In this document: positions 33,871 to 45,038 of the stretch, in pieces
Numbering within the stretch: the stretch's first letter is position 1
Layout of the letters: every line of letters starts with the position of its first letter
Assembly: GCA_904066235.2 (NCBI GenBank)
Contig: CAJFCV020000005.1
Coordinates: forward strand, 3,219,501 to 3,283,500
Source of the DNA: Bursaphelenchus xylophilus
Taxonomy: Eukaryota > Nematoda > Chromadorea > Rhabditida > Aphelenchoididae
Length of the DNA stretch: 64,000 bases
Reading direction: 5' to 3'
Notes under the pieces: generated by a model
The model's database searches: none
What the model was told of the DNA's origin: nothing
The model's input: only the letters and a program-made list of their open reading frames with translations
Translations under genes and position numbers: made by a program

Positions 33871-33999
33871 CTACAGGTAAGAAATTCAGTTAAGCCCGAG
33901 GCAAGGCTTCCAATAAGCAACGGAAAATGAAGTTAATTCGAGGGAAATAATCGGGGGCTGTGTTAAGTCATGTGGCGAATAATTAACTGGGATATATTG

Positions 34000-36080
34000 C
34001 TTCCTCTCGGCATTGAAGGCCTTCGGAAACAAATGCATGAAAGATTAGGGTGAAATCGTAGGAAATATTTGGTGAAAGCAACGGGAAAAAGTGAGTAATT
34101 TTTTTGGCTTTGCAAGTTACAAACGGGAGTGAAAAAATGTAGTTAGAATATTCGATGAAGCTTGTTTGAGAAGCAATTAAAAACCATAAATATTTCTTAC
34201 TCATCCTCGCTAAAAATTCGATAAAAAGTAGCCTTAAAAAGACCCCGAAAAAATGAAATGCAAGTCTCAAGGTTTTAATTAAAAAGCTAACTACAAATCC
34301 CCTCTCTAGAACCTTCTCCATCTCTCGTCTTAACTCTGTAAAACGGGCTCATGAAGCATTACATTTTTTATCTCCCCTTTCTCAAATAATCCTTAATCCC
34401 CGACGAAAAAATCTACATAAAAAAATTTCAATTTAACGCCGAGAAAGCGGGTGAAACCGGACCACTTTTGTGCCCGGAGGGGCCACGTTTCGGCTTCACT
34501 TCATTTGCGGCAGAAGAGAGCGGGGAATTCTCCTCTCTTTTTTTCATTGGCCAGTAAATTTTTGGGGCATGAGGAGAAAGTTATTATTCGGTCGTAAACA
34601 TAACGCGAGAGAAGGTACGCCGCAGGGCATGAAAGGTAAACACGCCAACATGCGATTTCGTGACGGTTTTGTGCAGGCGGGGGTGCGTGACTGTCTTGGG
34701 TTATGGAAAGTGCACTCTCGGCACAGGACTTACAGGAAAAACAGTACGAACAGTACAATGCTTGAAGAGCGAGGACAAGGTCTTGCGTAAATTAAGATGA
34801 AATTTCCCGGTAAAGACTGGAAGACATCAAAGTATTTTAATTTTATTGAGGAATTTATTCATACGACGGCTTATTTTACACTAGAAATTTCAATATGAGC
34901 GGGTTACAGATCCCTCAAAAACTGAGAACAAATTAAGCTTAGGATGTCCAAAAACGCATGCAATATCGTCACGCTCGCCTTAAAGTAATCATCAAGATTT
35001 TATGGTTGAAAATTTTCAACAATTCTCATATTTTTTGTCATTTTGAGCTTGAAAATTTCAGCCTTTGTTAGAACTAACGACATTAGTTTATCTACAAAAG
35101 TACAGTCGTTTTCGAGTAGACATAGAAAAATTACTTCAAAAAAGCGGGTTCCGTCTGTTCGACCTCCTCATTTTACGTATTCTCTCGCACAAATGCCTTG
35201 CTGGCACTGCAAAACATAAGCTGAAATTTTCAAGTTTCACAACACCTGTAAAGCTCCAAGAAAGTCGATATACTTAGACTAATAAAAAAGCTGTAACTGT
35301 AGGGTTGTTCTAGCAATGTGGTCGTCGTCTGATCACTAACGTTATACTGCCAACAGAAGTTCATTTAAAGACAGAATAAATACTCTACTAACTGAATGAT
35401 TAAAGGCATTCTGCTCATGGCAAAAGTAGCTTTTTTAGAAAACTTTATATTTGTTATTCCAAAATTCTTTATTAGTTGAAATTTCAATTAAGGTAGTGTG
35501 TATTCTTCAGATCGGAATGTAATATTTGAAGTTTAAAAAAGTGGAACGGGAGCCTTTTACACTAATAAGGTAATATATAAATGGTTGTAAAATTTAACAG
35601 CTTTGTAAGGCTCAAGATCTACTTTCGGGTTATCAGCAAGTTTGTTAAAATAGGTTGTTAAGATTTTGTAGAAACTTGAGACGAATTGAGCTTAAATTTT
35701 TTTTGTCCATATCTGCGAGATTCTTAGGATTCTTAGCTTGCGCTTTGTAGATTTTGATGAAAATTTGAAACTTTCCCTGCGATCTTATCTACACAAAATT
35801 TCTGCGTTATTTCTACCGGTCATCATGCCAATGTTTTCACAAAATAAATCAATTGTTTCTACAGGAGATTGGCAAAGATATAGCCAAGAAAATTTTCGCG
35901 TTGATTGCTTTCCGCGGTTCGCGTACACTCCGACGGAAAAAATCTTTGAATGTATTGGTCCTTACAAATCGCGAGCTAAGATTTTCTGGAACTAATAACG
36001 CATTTAGACTAGTGTGAAAAAGCAAAAAAAAAAAACTCTGGACATTAAACTTTGAACACTTCCGTGTAATTTGCGCATAT
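34000..36080. other. Repeat-rich interval between candidate exons
   Basis: AT-rich sequence with a degraded ~450-bp foldback copy at ~35700-35995 (TTAGCTTGCGCTTTGTAG, GCAAAGATATAGCCAAGAAA). No reading frame of coding character other than the candidate exons on either side. Confidence 0.4.
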
Positions 36081-36090
36081 AATAACTCAC

Positions 36091-36160
36091 CTCCCAGCCG
36101 CTGGCCATCTTGTCCAACCACTTGCCGCCTTTTTGATGACCACCGGATCTCAATCCCAAT
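36091..36160 (-). other. Isolated candidate exon X
   Basis: Minus-strand acceptor GCGAATTTCAG and donor GAG|GTGAGT enclose one base plus 23 codons, LGLRSGGHQKGGKWLDKMAS then GWE. The signals are strong and the GGHxxGxxW pattern matches the domain openings of the six-domain Fn1-like protein. The incoming phase (2) needs an upstream exon ending after two codon bases. Confidence 0.35.
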
Positions 36161-36345
36161 CTGAAATTCGCCGAAATTAAATTAAGATGGCAAGAATTAG
36201 GTCTACAAACGCGGAATCCCACCGAAAACAATCAGAAAAATAACGCGGCAAGCGTGAGAGTTAGAGATTAATCGAAAACATAAACCGAATGCACGAAGAA
36301 ATTTTTTTCAGGTAAACCGCATCACACCTACACTTTAAATATTAC

Positions 36346-36433
36346 TTCGCACACACCATCATGAACCCCTTGGGAACGTGCGAACACGTAATGGCCGACG
36401 TCGGAGGAGATCGCTTCCGGATTAGATAACAAG
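36346..36433 (-). other. Isolated candidate exon Z
   Basis: Minus-strand acceptor AATTTTAG and donor GAA|GTAATA bound one base plus 29 codons, including SDVGHYVFARSQGVHDGVCE. With this donor the phase does not match exon X; a GT|GTGCGA donor four bases earlier would. The segment is GC-rich relative to its surroundings and is not part of any repeat I can identify. Confidence 0.3.
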
Positions 36434-36539
36434 CTAAAATTCTTGGAGATAACGCAATTAAAATGTAGGGAAAATTGTGTAATAGTATTGGCAAAGGATC
36501 GGAGAGTATCTACAGAGGATTTATCGAAGTGCTACGCTG

Positions 36540-36988
36540 ACAGGGGAAGTACTCCAAGTGCGACGCTCAGATTTTCATTAAATTTTGCACACACGTCTGG
36601 TATGGACTAAATATTAATTCCTAAAAGTTTTAACTCTCGCTTTGCGGGCGCCGCCGAGATATCTTTTTTTTTGCCGTCGAGAGAGCACGCTAAACGTGGA
36701 GAGCGGTCAGAGAGAAAAACGCTTTTTGGCCATAACTTTGGCAGTTTCGCGCGGAAAAATTTGATTTTTTGTGGAAACATTATCCTTTACGGTAGAAACA
36801 GGCATAAAACGTTTCGCGCCGAAATTCGGCAAAAAGTCCTAAATTTTCGCCGACTTTCGATCTAAAAGTCTCGGTTTTTTCTGCAAAGCGCGAGCTAGGA
36901 TTGTCGCATATAACTTAGAAAAAAATATTCTAAATTTGTGCCAAATTTCATTTAAATCTGAGAGTCGCACTTGGAGTACTTTCCTTGT
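36540..36988. repeat. ~450-bp foldback repeat, copy B (full length)
   Basis: Starts ACAGGGGAAGTACTCCAAGT and ends GCACTTGGAGTACTTTCCTTGT, complementary termini. Internal landmarks in order: AACTCTCGCTTTGCGGGCG, GAGAGAGCACGCTAAACG, GGAGAGCGGTCAGAGAGAAA, TTTTTGGCCATAACTTTGGC, CGAAATTCGGCAAAAAGTCC and CTGCAAAGCGCGAGCTAGGA. Confidence 0.85.
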
Positions 36989-37222
36989 AAGTTTTGGACC
37001 AATTTTGGTGCAAATTTACAGAAAATTTTCTTGAGGAATATGTCATGCTTTTACCCCGCGTTTTACAGAAGACAACTCTCATAAAGTGAGGTGTAATTCA
37101 ACCATACTTTAAAAATCTCTCAAGCTTTATTAGACCGTCGCACAACAACAATTCCCACTTCTGTTAAACAAAAAATCCGGGGTCTTATTTAGACATCAGC
37201 ATCTATATTCCCAATTAACTAT

Positions 37223-37371
37223 TTATTCTAACCAAGTCTGCCGTTTTCTATAATATTCCATATGTGGCACAGCAAACGAACTGTACGCCGGAGTACATAA
37301 AAGCCCGTTTAAATTCCCGAAGAGCCCGACATCCAGGTTTGGACGTGCTGAGGCGGAAACAAAGGGAGTTC
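37223..37371 (-). other. Isolated candidate terminal exon W
   Basis: Minus strand: acceptor CATGTTTCAG, then an open frame of 48 codons to TAA, reading TPFVSASARPNLDVGLFGNL, then LLCTPAYSSFAVPHMEYY. It is more GC-rich than its surroundings. A second frame (NSLCFRLSTSKPGC...) is open nearly as far, so the coding frame is not certain. No upstream exon was found in the repeat-rich 2.5 kb above it. Confidence 0.25.
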
Positions 37372-37554
37372 CTGAAACATGGTCTCTAAGTGACTGAGCA
37401 CAGGTTTACTCTCCCATAAACGGCTCAGCTTTCTCATTGTCACGGGGATTGGAAACGGAAGGAGAATATTGCTTTTTGAAATCGATTTTGATTAAAAAAA
37501 AGTTGAGAGTTTGATAAAAATTTATGCAAATTTTCAAGTACAAAAATGCTCGGG

Positions 37555-37885
37555 GATTTAAAATTTGAGGAGATGTTATGCCTCGGTTTCATATAAATTT
37601 CGAAAAAATTTGTTTTTTCCTTGCAAGATACCCGAAATATCCAACTAAATTTGGCATTGAGAGAGCACGCGAAATGAGGAGAGCGATAGAAAAATGTGTA
37701 TTAGTCATATCTCTGCAAATTTCGTATGGAAAAAATGGTTTTTTATAGTTTGAATACTACATACACATCAAATTTTTTGCCAATATTCGACCAATAATCC
37801 CGATTGTATCCGTAAACCGCAAACTAAAAATTTTAGCACCACAGGAGAAGCGTTCGAAGTGTGAGGCTTAGATTTTAATTAAGCT
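37555..37885. repeat. Degraded ~450-bp foldback repeat fragment
   Basis: TTGAGAGAGCACGCGAAATGAGGAGAGCG, GTATGGAAAAAATGG and GGAGAAGCGTTCGAAGTGTGAGGC follow the family's order with many substitutions and indels. Confidence 0.5.
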
Positions 37886-38399
37886 TAACGCCGCTAATTT
37901 CCTTAAAGAACTCTCTTACTAACTGTTGCTTGTATTCAAAGGGCATTCTGATGCTGGAGTGTTTTTACCGAATTTCTGCAAAAAATTTAGCCTTTTTTCG
38001 ATCATTGCCAGCCAAAAATATCCGTCCCCGTAACTGAATTTTTTGCCAAAATATCCGAATAGAATTCGTATTCGTATCTGTATCCAAATTGATGATTTTT
38101 GGCGGTAATCGATAAAGAATAGAATAAGTGATTCACTAGTGACGTAGATTGATTTTTGGTGATGCAAAAACAATCAAAATTGGGGAAGTTTTTTGTTGGA
38201 TTACCATGAGAAATTTTAATAACTTTTTGCATCGAAAAAAGCAGAGTTTTTACAAAAAAATTGTTGTTTCGCGTGCTCGCTACCCGACAAAGATTGTTGG
38301 ATATCTCGGACGTCAAAGTCAGCAAAACTTTTTACTGATCTATGGCCAAGGATCGAAATAAGTTCAGAATTTCAAGAGAATTTGGCCGCTCACTTTCGA

Positions 38400-38780
38400 T
38401 TGAGCCCGAACTCTTCCCCTTTCCTGAACTCTACCCCAATCTGAACTCTCCCCAAAAATTGTGGAACTCCCCCTTTTTTGAACACTCCCCCATTTTGAAA
38501 ATTGAAAAAACGAGGTGTGACATGTTATACGCTGGAATTTTTTTCAAATTGAAAAAAATGAGGCGTGACATTTCCATCGATTGAGAAAAATTAGGTGTCA
38601 CATCTTATAAGATGTGACACCTAATTTTTCTCAATTTGAAAAAAGTTTCTATCGTATAAGATGTCACACCTCATTTTTTCAATTTTCAAAATGAGGGGGA
38701 GTATTCAAAAAAAAAAGGGGGGGGGGGTTCATTTAAAGGGGAGTGTTCAAAAAGGGGGAGAGTTCTGCCGCAACGCTCAC
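38400..38780. repeat. Palindromic cluster around a perfect 54-bp palindrome, with an 11-G run
   Basis: 38581-38634 is a perfect palindrome (27-base arms; axis within CTTATAAG). Outside it, GAGGTGTGACAT-type units alternate with their complements (38512-38575 and 38655-38685), and the CCCC-rich left flank (CCCCAAAAATTGTGGAACTC) mirrors the GGGG-rich right flank. 38717-38727 is an uninterrupted run of 11 G after A10. The whole should fold into a long imperfect hairpin. Confidence 0.85.
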
Positions 38781-39907
38781 TTTCTGCACTTCCTTTCTAA
38801 AAACCTTCAAATCGTATGCAATAAATTTCAAGTTTGATCTGAATCAGTGACTTGTATTATATTTTCTAGCCCTATGCTTCCCAACCATCACAAAAAAGAG
38901 TCCCAAAAAGAATGACCAAAACATGACGACGAGCCGACAATTACGTTTGCAAATAAATCAAACACCCCGAAAAGACGTATGCATGTTTTTCGCGGCCGAC
39001 ATTGTGAAATGTTGATGTCCTCGGAAATTAAAATATGCCGTCAAAAACGATGCAAGTACGCGCCGCGAAAGCCGATAACAAAACGAAAAAAGAAGCACTC
39101 ATTTCTTACACTGCCATTGTAATTTATTGCTTCTTTTACATATAATATTTGGATTACATAAAATTTCTGGCTTATGGTAATCTTATATAGCTATATTACT
39201 ACAACAATATATATTATAATATATGTGCATGGTATATGCATGCAATTTTTGTACTACGCTGAACTTGGTATGTACTGTGATGGAAGTTGGTGGATTTCGA
39301 AATAAACTGTTTTTCCGTGAACGCCGCAGGGGTTTTGTTTAGACTCGCAAAGGCTGTGCAAATTTTAAACCCCAACGAATTTCCAGTTTTCCTCTTATTT
39401 TCCATATTATTTTCGTTACGTGTAGACGGATATTGGAGTGTATTATTGGATATTGGAGACTGAGGACAGAGTTAACAGGTAAGCTCTTATATGCATTAAA
39501 ATCTATGTAGATATAATGCGCAAAGAAGCATGAAATTATTTGGGCATAAAGCTCGCTCTTTACAGGGATATAATACCTCATTGTCAACATAGGAGTCACA
39601 GACAGGCTTTTTCCAAATTATGAGTCCGTGATACGAAAAAGGTCACAATTCATTTTGCAAAAATGTTATCTTGTGCCTTACAGAAGTGATGTTCAGAAAT
39701 CCTTTGCTACAGCCGGGTACCCAAAATTGGCCAAGGAGAATTTTTTTTTTCGTTATTCCTTTGCAAGTACTGCATGAAAAAATATAAAAATTTACTGTAC
39801 AAATTTTACTCTCTTCTAGGCGCAAAAATCTATAGACCTTTCGCCAGCTTTAGCCAATTTTTTACGATAGATCCATCTCTTTCTATGTATAATTTTTAGA
39901 CCCAATC

Positions 39908-40890
39908 ATGGCATTCGACGCGATGGACAAGACAAACTTTGTGGTTTGCGGTAAATTGCATCTGAAACCCGCAGCCCGAATCGTTTCTCTCTGCTTATTA
40001 TGTTTCGTATTCGTCGATATTGTCTTCTCCTTTGGTCGTAATACCGCAGCCATGTTCTACTCCTGGATGACTGCCTGCTTTTCCATCGGAATTTACGGAG
40101 CGCTTGTTTATGCAGTGTTTAAGGAGAAGAGAATGTTTATGTTGCCTTATTTGATCTTCCAGGTAAAGCTTGGCATTTAAAAGAGTTAATGCAAATTTTA
40201 GACAGTATTCATTGGATTCCTGACACTTTTATTGCTCGTATTTACTATTGGAGCAATGTTTTCGAATGAGCTGATGAGGAAGTTGAGCCGGGATATAGGA
40301 GCAATCGATGAAGCGGCAGGCCAAGAGGAACAGGCAAAAGGTGAGAAAAATATATAGTAAATTAACTGTGAAGGTCACCTAATTTATAGTCGTGTTCGAT
40401 TAGCGGGTCTGCTCTACACAAGGCATGTATCCGTACTTTAAAAATATTGCTTTTGCTTTGTAAGTGCGGTCAAGATTAACGGCTTTTTTAGAGGCCAAAA
40501 TAGAGGCCATAGGAAAACTTTTTGCCCATATCATTGCTGATTTTTGATATCAAGCTTCTTCGTTGCAAAAAAATTGCCTTTTCATCAAAAACTACGTTCT
40601 AATTTAAAAAAAATACACCCCAAAAAAGATGCTGTTCCACCTAGCTTTGCCAAGTTTTGAGCAAAACACATTTGGCCCATTTTACTTTTAATTTACCCAG
40701 TATCTGAGCCCCTAACCTTAATCTTTCAGAATACCGAGCATTTGTCATCTTCTTTTTTGTTTTCCTCACCTTATTCCTGTCATGCCAAGCCTACTTCCTC
40801 AGCATCATTTATCGGTTCTTCATCTTCCTCCGAGAGCGGGAAACGAGCTTCAACTTCAACGTGGATAATGACTTCCAGCTTTCGGAGTGA
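39908..40890 (+). CDS. Four-TM protein, LAPTM4/DUF7027-like
   Basis: Three exons, 39908-40162, 40202-40340 and 40730-40890, in phase; 184 residues. Four hydrophobic helices: IVSLCLLCFVFVDIVFSF (~25-42), FYSWMTACFSIGIYGALVYAVF (~50-71), TVFIGFLTLLLLVFTIGAMF (~86-105), and FVIFFFVFLTLFLSCQAYFL near 140. The opening FVVCGKLHLKPAARIV resembles the 'CC...HVKTGA' start of nematode LAPTM4-like (DUF7027) proteins, small endosomal/lysosomal membrane proteins. A loop rich in Glu/Gln lies between TM3 and TM4, and the C-terminus is acidic. The ATG follows an ATTTTTAG acceptor by eight bases, fitting trans-splicing; AATAAATAAA follows the stop. Family assignment is tentative. Confidence 0.65.
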
Positions 40891-41063
40891 TTTTGACTAA
40901 TCCATGTGTATCATAGTACATTACTTTTATAAATATAATATATTATTTATAATAAATAAATTTAAATTTTGGCTAGAGTATATAAATTTTTACTACTACA
41001 AGTTTATATACAAGTACGGAAATAAATCAGAATGAGATATGAGTGGAGGTATTGGACGATCAA

Positions 41064-43925
41064 TTATTTAGAGAAATGAAGAAATCGTTTGGTTCGATTG
41101 AGAATTTCGGCGACGGCGGTTTCTGCGAATTTTACCAAAGTTGCGGTAAAGTCGTCTCGGATCGGCTGCTGTGTGGAGGACTGCTGAATTTGAAAATTTT
41201 AGAGCGCTGTAACTACCATTCATAGCCTTGAGTCTCAAGTTCTTACCAATGAGGCCTACAGTTAAACCTTTGTACAGCGATACCTGTTCATAATGAACCG
41301 TTTCGGAAGTCCTTTTTTTACTACCTGACAATTCGCTGTACAGAGGCTTCACTGTATTTAAAATACATTTCCTTCTTACCCACGTCTTCGGAGCGAACGC
41401 CTTGGTCGGACGGATTCTTCTCGCACTCAAAGTCACCTTTTTGGTCTCAACTTTTTCTTCAGGTAGTGATGGCTTTGTATAAGTCTCTTCATCAAACAGC
41501 GGAGCTTCTAGTGTGTCCGTAAAGACTTGACGACCAGTTCCGGAAAGCCTTTGCGGACCCAGTAGCTAAAATGATAATGGGTTTAGTATCAACCTAAATC
41601 CAAAACGATGTGTTGTTGACTTGGGCCAAAATTTGGTAAAAAACAGGCTGTATGGGCCACATTTCGATGCTTAAAAAATTTTTTTTGTTTTACAGGAACC
41701 GAAATGATATTTAACAATGCTTTCCGTAGAGAGAGGACGCCAAATGCAGACAAGTTAAAACACGATTTCTGACTCGGTGAATTAGCCGTGGACATAGGAA
41801 ATTTTCGATTTTGAGATTTACAGCTGAATATGACCGCACCCATCATATAATTATGTCCCTGAAGCCTTTTGCCCTAATTCCCCCGTTAACCTAGTTTTAT
41901 TTACAATTTAAGCAATTTACAGTAACGTCAAATAACTCAAAATTGAGAAGACACAGAGGCGTAAAACTGTTGTCATATATGTTTTTGGGTACTGGGAATC
42001 CAACGGAGGCGGTTTTGGGTCGAAAAGATTACTGTAACATAGCAAACTTGCGATTTGGCCGCACAAAATCGGCCGTAAAAAAGTTGTTTCTGAAAACCCA
42101 CAGCTGGATTTTTGATATGTTGATCAGCATAAAATTCTGCCCTAGAAACATTTAAAAAAAGTCCAAAAATGCGGGGGGCTATTTTCGTGGTATAGTGGAT
42201 TTTGACAAAATCTACCAATCTGACGTCCCGAGTTCGAGCCCGGGTGGACGCAAATCGCTTAGAATTGGTCGGGAATGACTTTAATGGCGGGGATATGGAA
42301 GATTGAATTTATTTCAGGTGATTTTGATAACATTCTGGCAATTTTCAGATTTTTTGGTCGAAAAAAGGCGAAAATACAACTTTTTGACAAATCGTATTTT
42401 ACACGGCTCTTTTGCGTTCATGACAGAATAAGAACTTATATTTAATCGTTTGAAGGGTTTTTCGGCAATTAAACCCGTCAAAAAAATTTTTTTTTAATGT
42501 TGTACTTGACATCTGATAAGCAAGCAGTGCATGGACCTTCCAGCTTGTAATTTCTTTCGCTCTGACTTGACAAATTGTCTGCAAAGGTCATAACTAGCAT
42601 CAAATTTAAATTATTTCACGGCTAACAACAAGAAATCTAGTTTGAAAATGAATTTTTCTCCGCATTTCATCGATTGTTCTATAGAGGGAAATCACTTCGA
42701 TGATGAACCGTTTTCTGAAAAAAATGTGAAATATGGTCATAAAACAGTGAATTACGTTGTCATTAGCCAAATTTCGTTACTACAGATGCCTGCAAGAGGC
42801 AAAATTAACAGATACCTAGTATAACATCTAAATACTCAGAAAATGGTTTCTACTTGTTGGAGACACCTTAAAAACACTACATATAAGTTCTTATTCTGTC
42901 ATGAACGCAAAAGAGCCGTGTAAAATACGATTTGTCAAAAAGTTGTATTTTCGCCATTTTTCGACCAAAAAAGCTGAAAATTGCCAGAATGTTATCAAAA
43001 TCACCTGAAATAAATTCAATCTTCCATATCCCCGCCATTAAAGTCATTCCCGACCAATTCTCCGATTTTGTGCGGCCAAAGCGCAAGTTTGCTATGTTAC
43101 AGTAATCCTTTCGACCCAAAGCCGCCTGCGTTGGATTCCCAGTACCCAAAAACATACATGACAACAGTTTTACGCCTCTGTGTCTTCTCAATTTTGAGTT
43201 ATTTGACGTTAATGTAAATTGGTTAAATTGTAAATAAAACTAGGTTAACGGGAGAATTAGGCCAAAAGGCTTCAGGGACACACTTATATGATGAATGCGG
43301 TCATATCCAGCTGTAAATCTCAAAATCGAAAATTTCCTATGTCCCGGCCTTGCACACGGCTGATTCAGTGAGTCGGAAATCGTGTTTTAATCTTTTGTGA
43401 GTTTCAAATGGTAACAGCAATAAAGTATCATATACTAGCCTACAAAGACTTGCAGAATTTTTGGTATACGACGAGAGAATGTCGTATGTTTTTGTAAACC
43501 ACAAGTTAAAAACTTCTCGTATGCCTTCGGAAAACTCATATTAGGTCGTCCAGAAAGTTTGTTCGTTTTTTGCTGCTTTGTTTTACAAGCATTGTTTGTT
43601 CTTTGGAAAATGCAATATTTGATACAGCTTTTTCTCCTCTACAAAACTGGCTGTATCAAATAGATATACATGCCATGTGTACCCTGTGCCAAGCAACAAA
43701 CAATCCTCGTAAAACAAAGCAATGATAAAAAAACGAACGAACTTTCTGGGCGACCTAATACTAATGCTCCATCTTACATAAAGATTCAAGTCTTGAACTT
43801 TCAGTTTCATAGGGCAATAATATGTAATACCGTATTTTAGAATCCATTTCAAAACTTACAGGCATTGCCACACATCCTTGTAATAGACATAGCGCTACAA
43901 TACAGTACAAGTAATAACCGTCCAT
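41064..43925 (-). CDS. Small secreted protein of unknown family, three exons
   Basis: Minus-strand exons 43925-43860, 41565-41380 and 41183-41064 all join in phase 0, with perfect or near-perfect splice sites (CCT|GTAAGT; TGG|GTAAGA; TTCAAATTCAG). The product is 123 residues: signal peptide MDGYYLYCIVALCLLQGCVAMP; a middle part LLGPQRLSGTGRQVFTDTLE...LPEEKVETKKVTLSARRIRP with mixed acidic and basic stretches; and a C-terminus FTATLVKFAETAVAEILNRT then KRFLHFSK. A KR pair near the end could be a processing site, but no peptide family is recognised. Intron 1 is 2.3 kb and holds a mariner-type element and a very large palindrome. Confidence 0.6.
41755..43390. repeat. Large palindrome (~0.5-0.7-kb arms, ~440-bp spacer) in intron 1
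   Basis: The left arm (~41755-42442) includes AAAACACGATTTCTGACTC, AAAACTAGG-type sequence read as CCTAGTTTTATTTACAATTT, GAAGACACAGAGGCGTAAAA and CAAATCGTATTTTACACGGC. The right arm (~42880-43390) has the complements in reverse order. The arms differ by point changes and by one ~185-base insertion in the left arm (42076-42261). It lies wholly within the intron of the small secreted gene. Confidence 0.88.
42180..42253 (+). other. tRNA-derived sequence with A- and B-box-like motifs (pseudo-tRNA/SINE)
   Basis: GTGGTATAGTGG resembles an A box (D arm) and GAGTTCGAGCC a B box (T arm), ~38 bases apart as in tRNA genes. GATTTTGACAAAATC between them forms a small hairpin. The T stem has mismatches and no acceptor stem pairs with TGGACGC, so it is not a working tRNA. 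It is part of the ~185-base insertion present in only one arm of the palindrome. Confidence 0.4.
43541..43758. mobile_element. 218-bp mariner-type MITE
   Basis: Left TTAGGTCGTCCAGAAAGTTT and right AACTTTCTGGGCGACCTAA are inverted repeats, continuing through GTTCGTTTTTT and AAAAAACGAAC; TA flanks both sides. TTAGGTxG starts and TA targets are usual for mariner elements. The interior has further partial complementarity (AAGCATTGTTTG, AAACAATCCTCG). Too short for a transposase. Confidence 0.85.
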
Positions 43926-45038
43926 TGATTCCAAACTTTTAGCCCACTTCACTTGCAATGAACAAGTCTATGTACTCAAAGGCAGTAAGAGTGACCCGAA
44001 GGTTTCGGTCTCTAATATGCGTTGCGCAAACAATGACCAAAACCGGAAAAATGTCTCAAGAAAAGTGCGTTGGAGTCGGTCGCGGTTAGGAAGTCGCGAC
44101 TAGTTTTCCGAAACACTGTCGCGCATTTTACGGAGCTTCCTTTTTTGGGTTGTTGCAAGCCGTAGCATGGTCGGATAAAGTGTTTAGTGCTAGAAGGTAA
44201 GCCTTCAACTTTTTGGGGATGCTTGTAAATGTAGTCTAAGTATGTACACTTGATACTATATTTGTATCGTATCACGTGTACTATTAATTTTTTCGTCCAT
44301 ATATCAGGGTTCGTTGTATGAGGTTTATTTACAATGGACGCCGAAAATCAAAATCGTTTTAGTGAGGGTAGAAAATTCAATTTTTATACTTTTAATTTAC
44401 AGTGGAAGCTGCACAAAATACCCTGCTTGAAATTGGCAAAACTTACCATGAATTAAACATATGTAGAAACTCTTCAATTTACGCTATGTAGAAACAACCG
44501 AGACCTTTCAGACGCATATCTAATATATGCTAGAAAGCCGACCATATTTCTCCCTCTGCGCCTAGAATTTTGAGAATTTGGCACTCTGTTTCTATCAAGG
44601 TTGAAGGCGATGCCACTAGAAATCAACTGTTTTGATGTGTAATTTGCAGAGCTATAGCAAAAATATCTTTATTCTCGAACCTCTTTCCGCATTTTCGTAC
44701 CTTCTAAACGGTCGCTGAGTAGCACAACTTTCCCTATAAACTGCGAGCTGAAATTTTAAGAAGTGATAGAATTTTTGGTAGTGTCTAAACGTAGCAGACA
44801 AAATGTGTCGTCTTTGAACATCTTCCATCCATGTCAAAGCTGTCCTGACACGACGCACGACCGAGAAATTTTAAGCTTTGTTCTTGACCGGCCTCAACAT
44901 TTACAACATTACTTTCCTTCATAATTCCAGAGTCCACACTAAACGCGCTTTCATCATAACCGCCAACCAACACCACCACCCGACCACAACGCGCCGCCAT
45001 CACGTTGCGTGGGCGAGGCGTGTGGTCGCGGAGACCAT
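43926..45038. other. Intergenic region between divergent secreted-protein genes
   Basis: AT-rich sequence with a degraded ~450-bp foldback fragment at ~44460-44780 (GTAGAAACAACCGAGACC, CTATAGCAAAAATATC). A GC-richer island at ~44800-45038 directly precedes the WAP-like gene and may be its promoter or 5' UTR. Confidence 0.4.

Noticed and set aside
36671..36865. Recurring open frames (RGERSERKTLFGHNFGSFARK type) at 36.7, 50.7, 52.7, 59.5 and 61.6 kb
   Set aside because: They are translations of the ~450-bp foldback repeat in both orientations; no start, splice or domain support.
42180..42253. Functional tRNA gene
   Set aside because: A- and B-box-like motifs are present but the T stem is mismatched and no acceptor stem forms; kept only as a tRNA-derived sequence.
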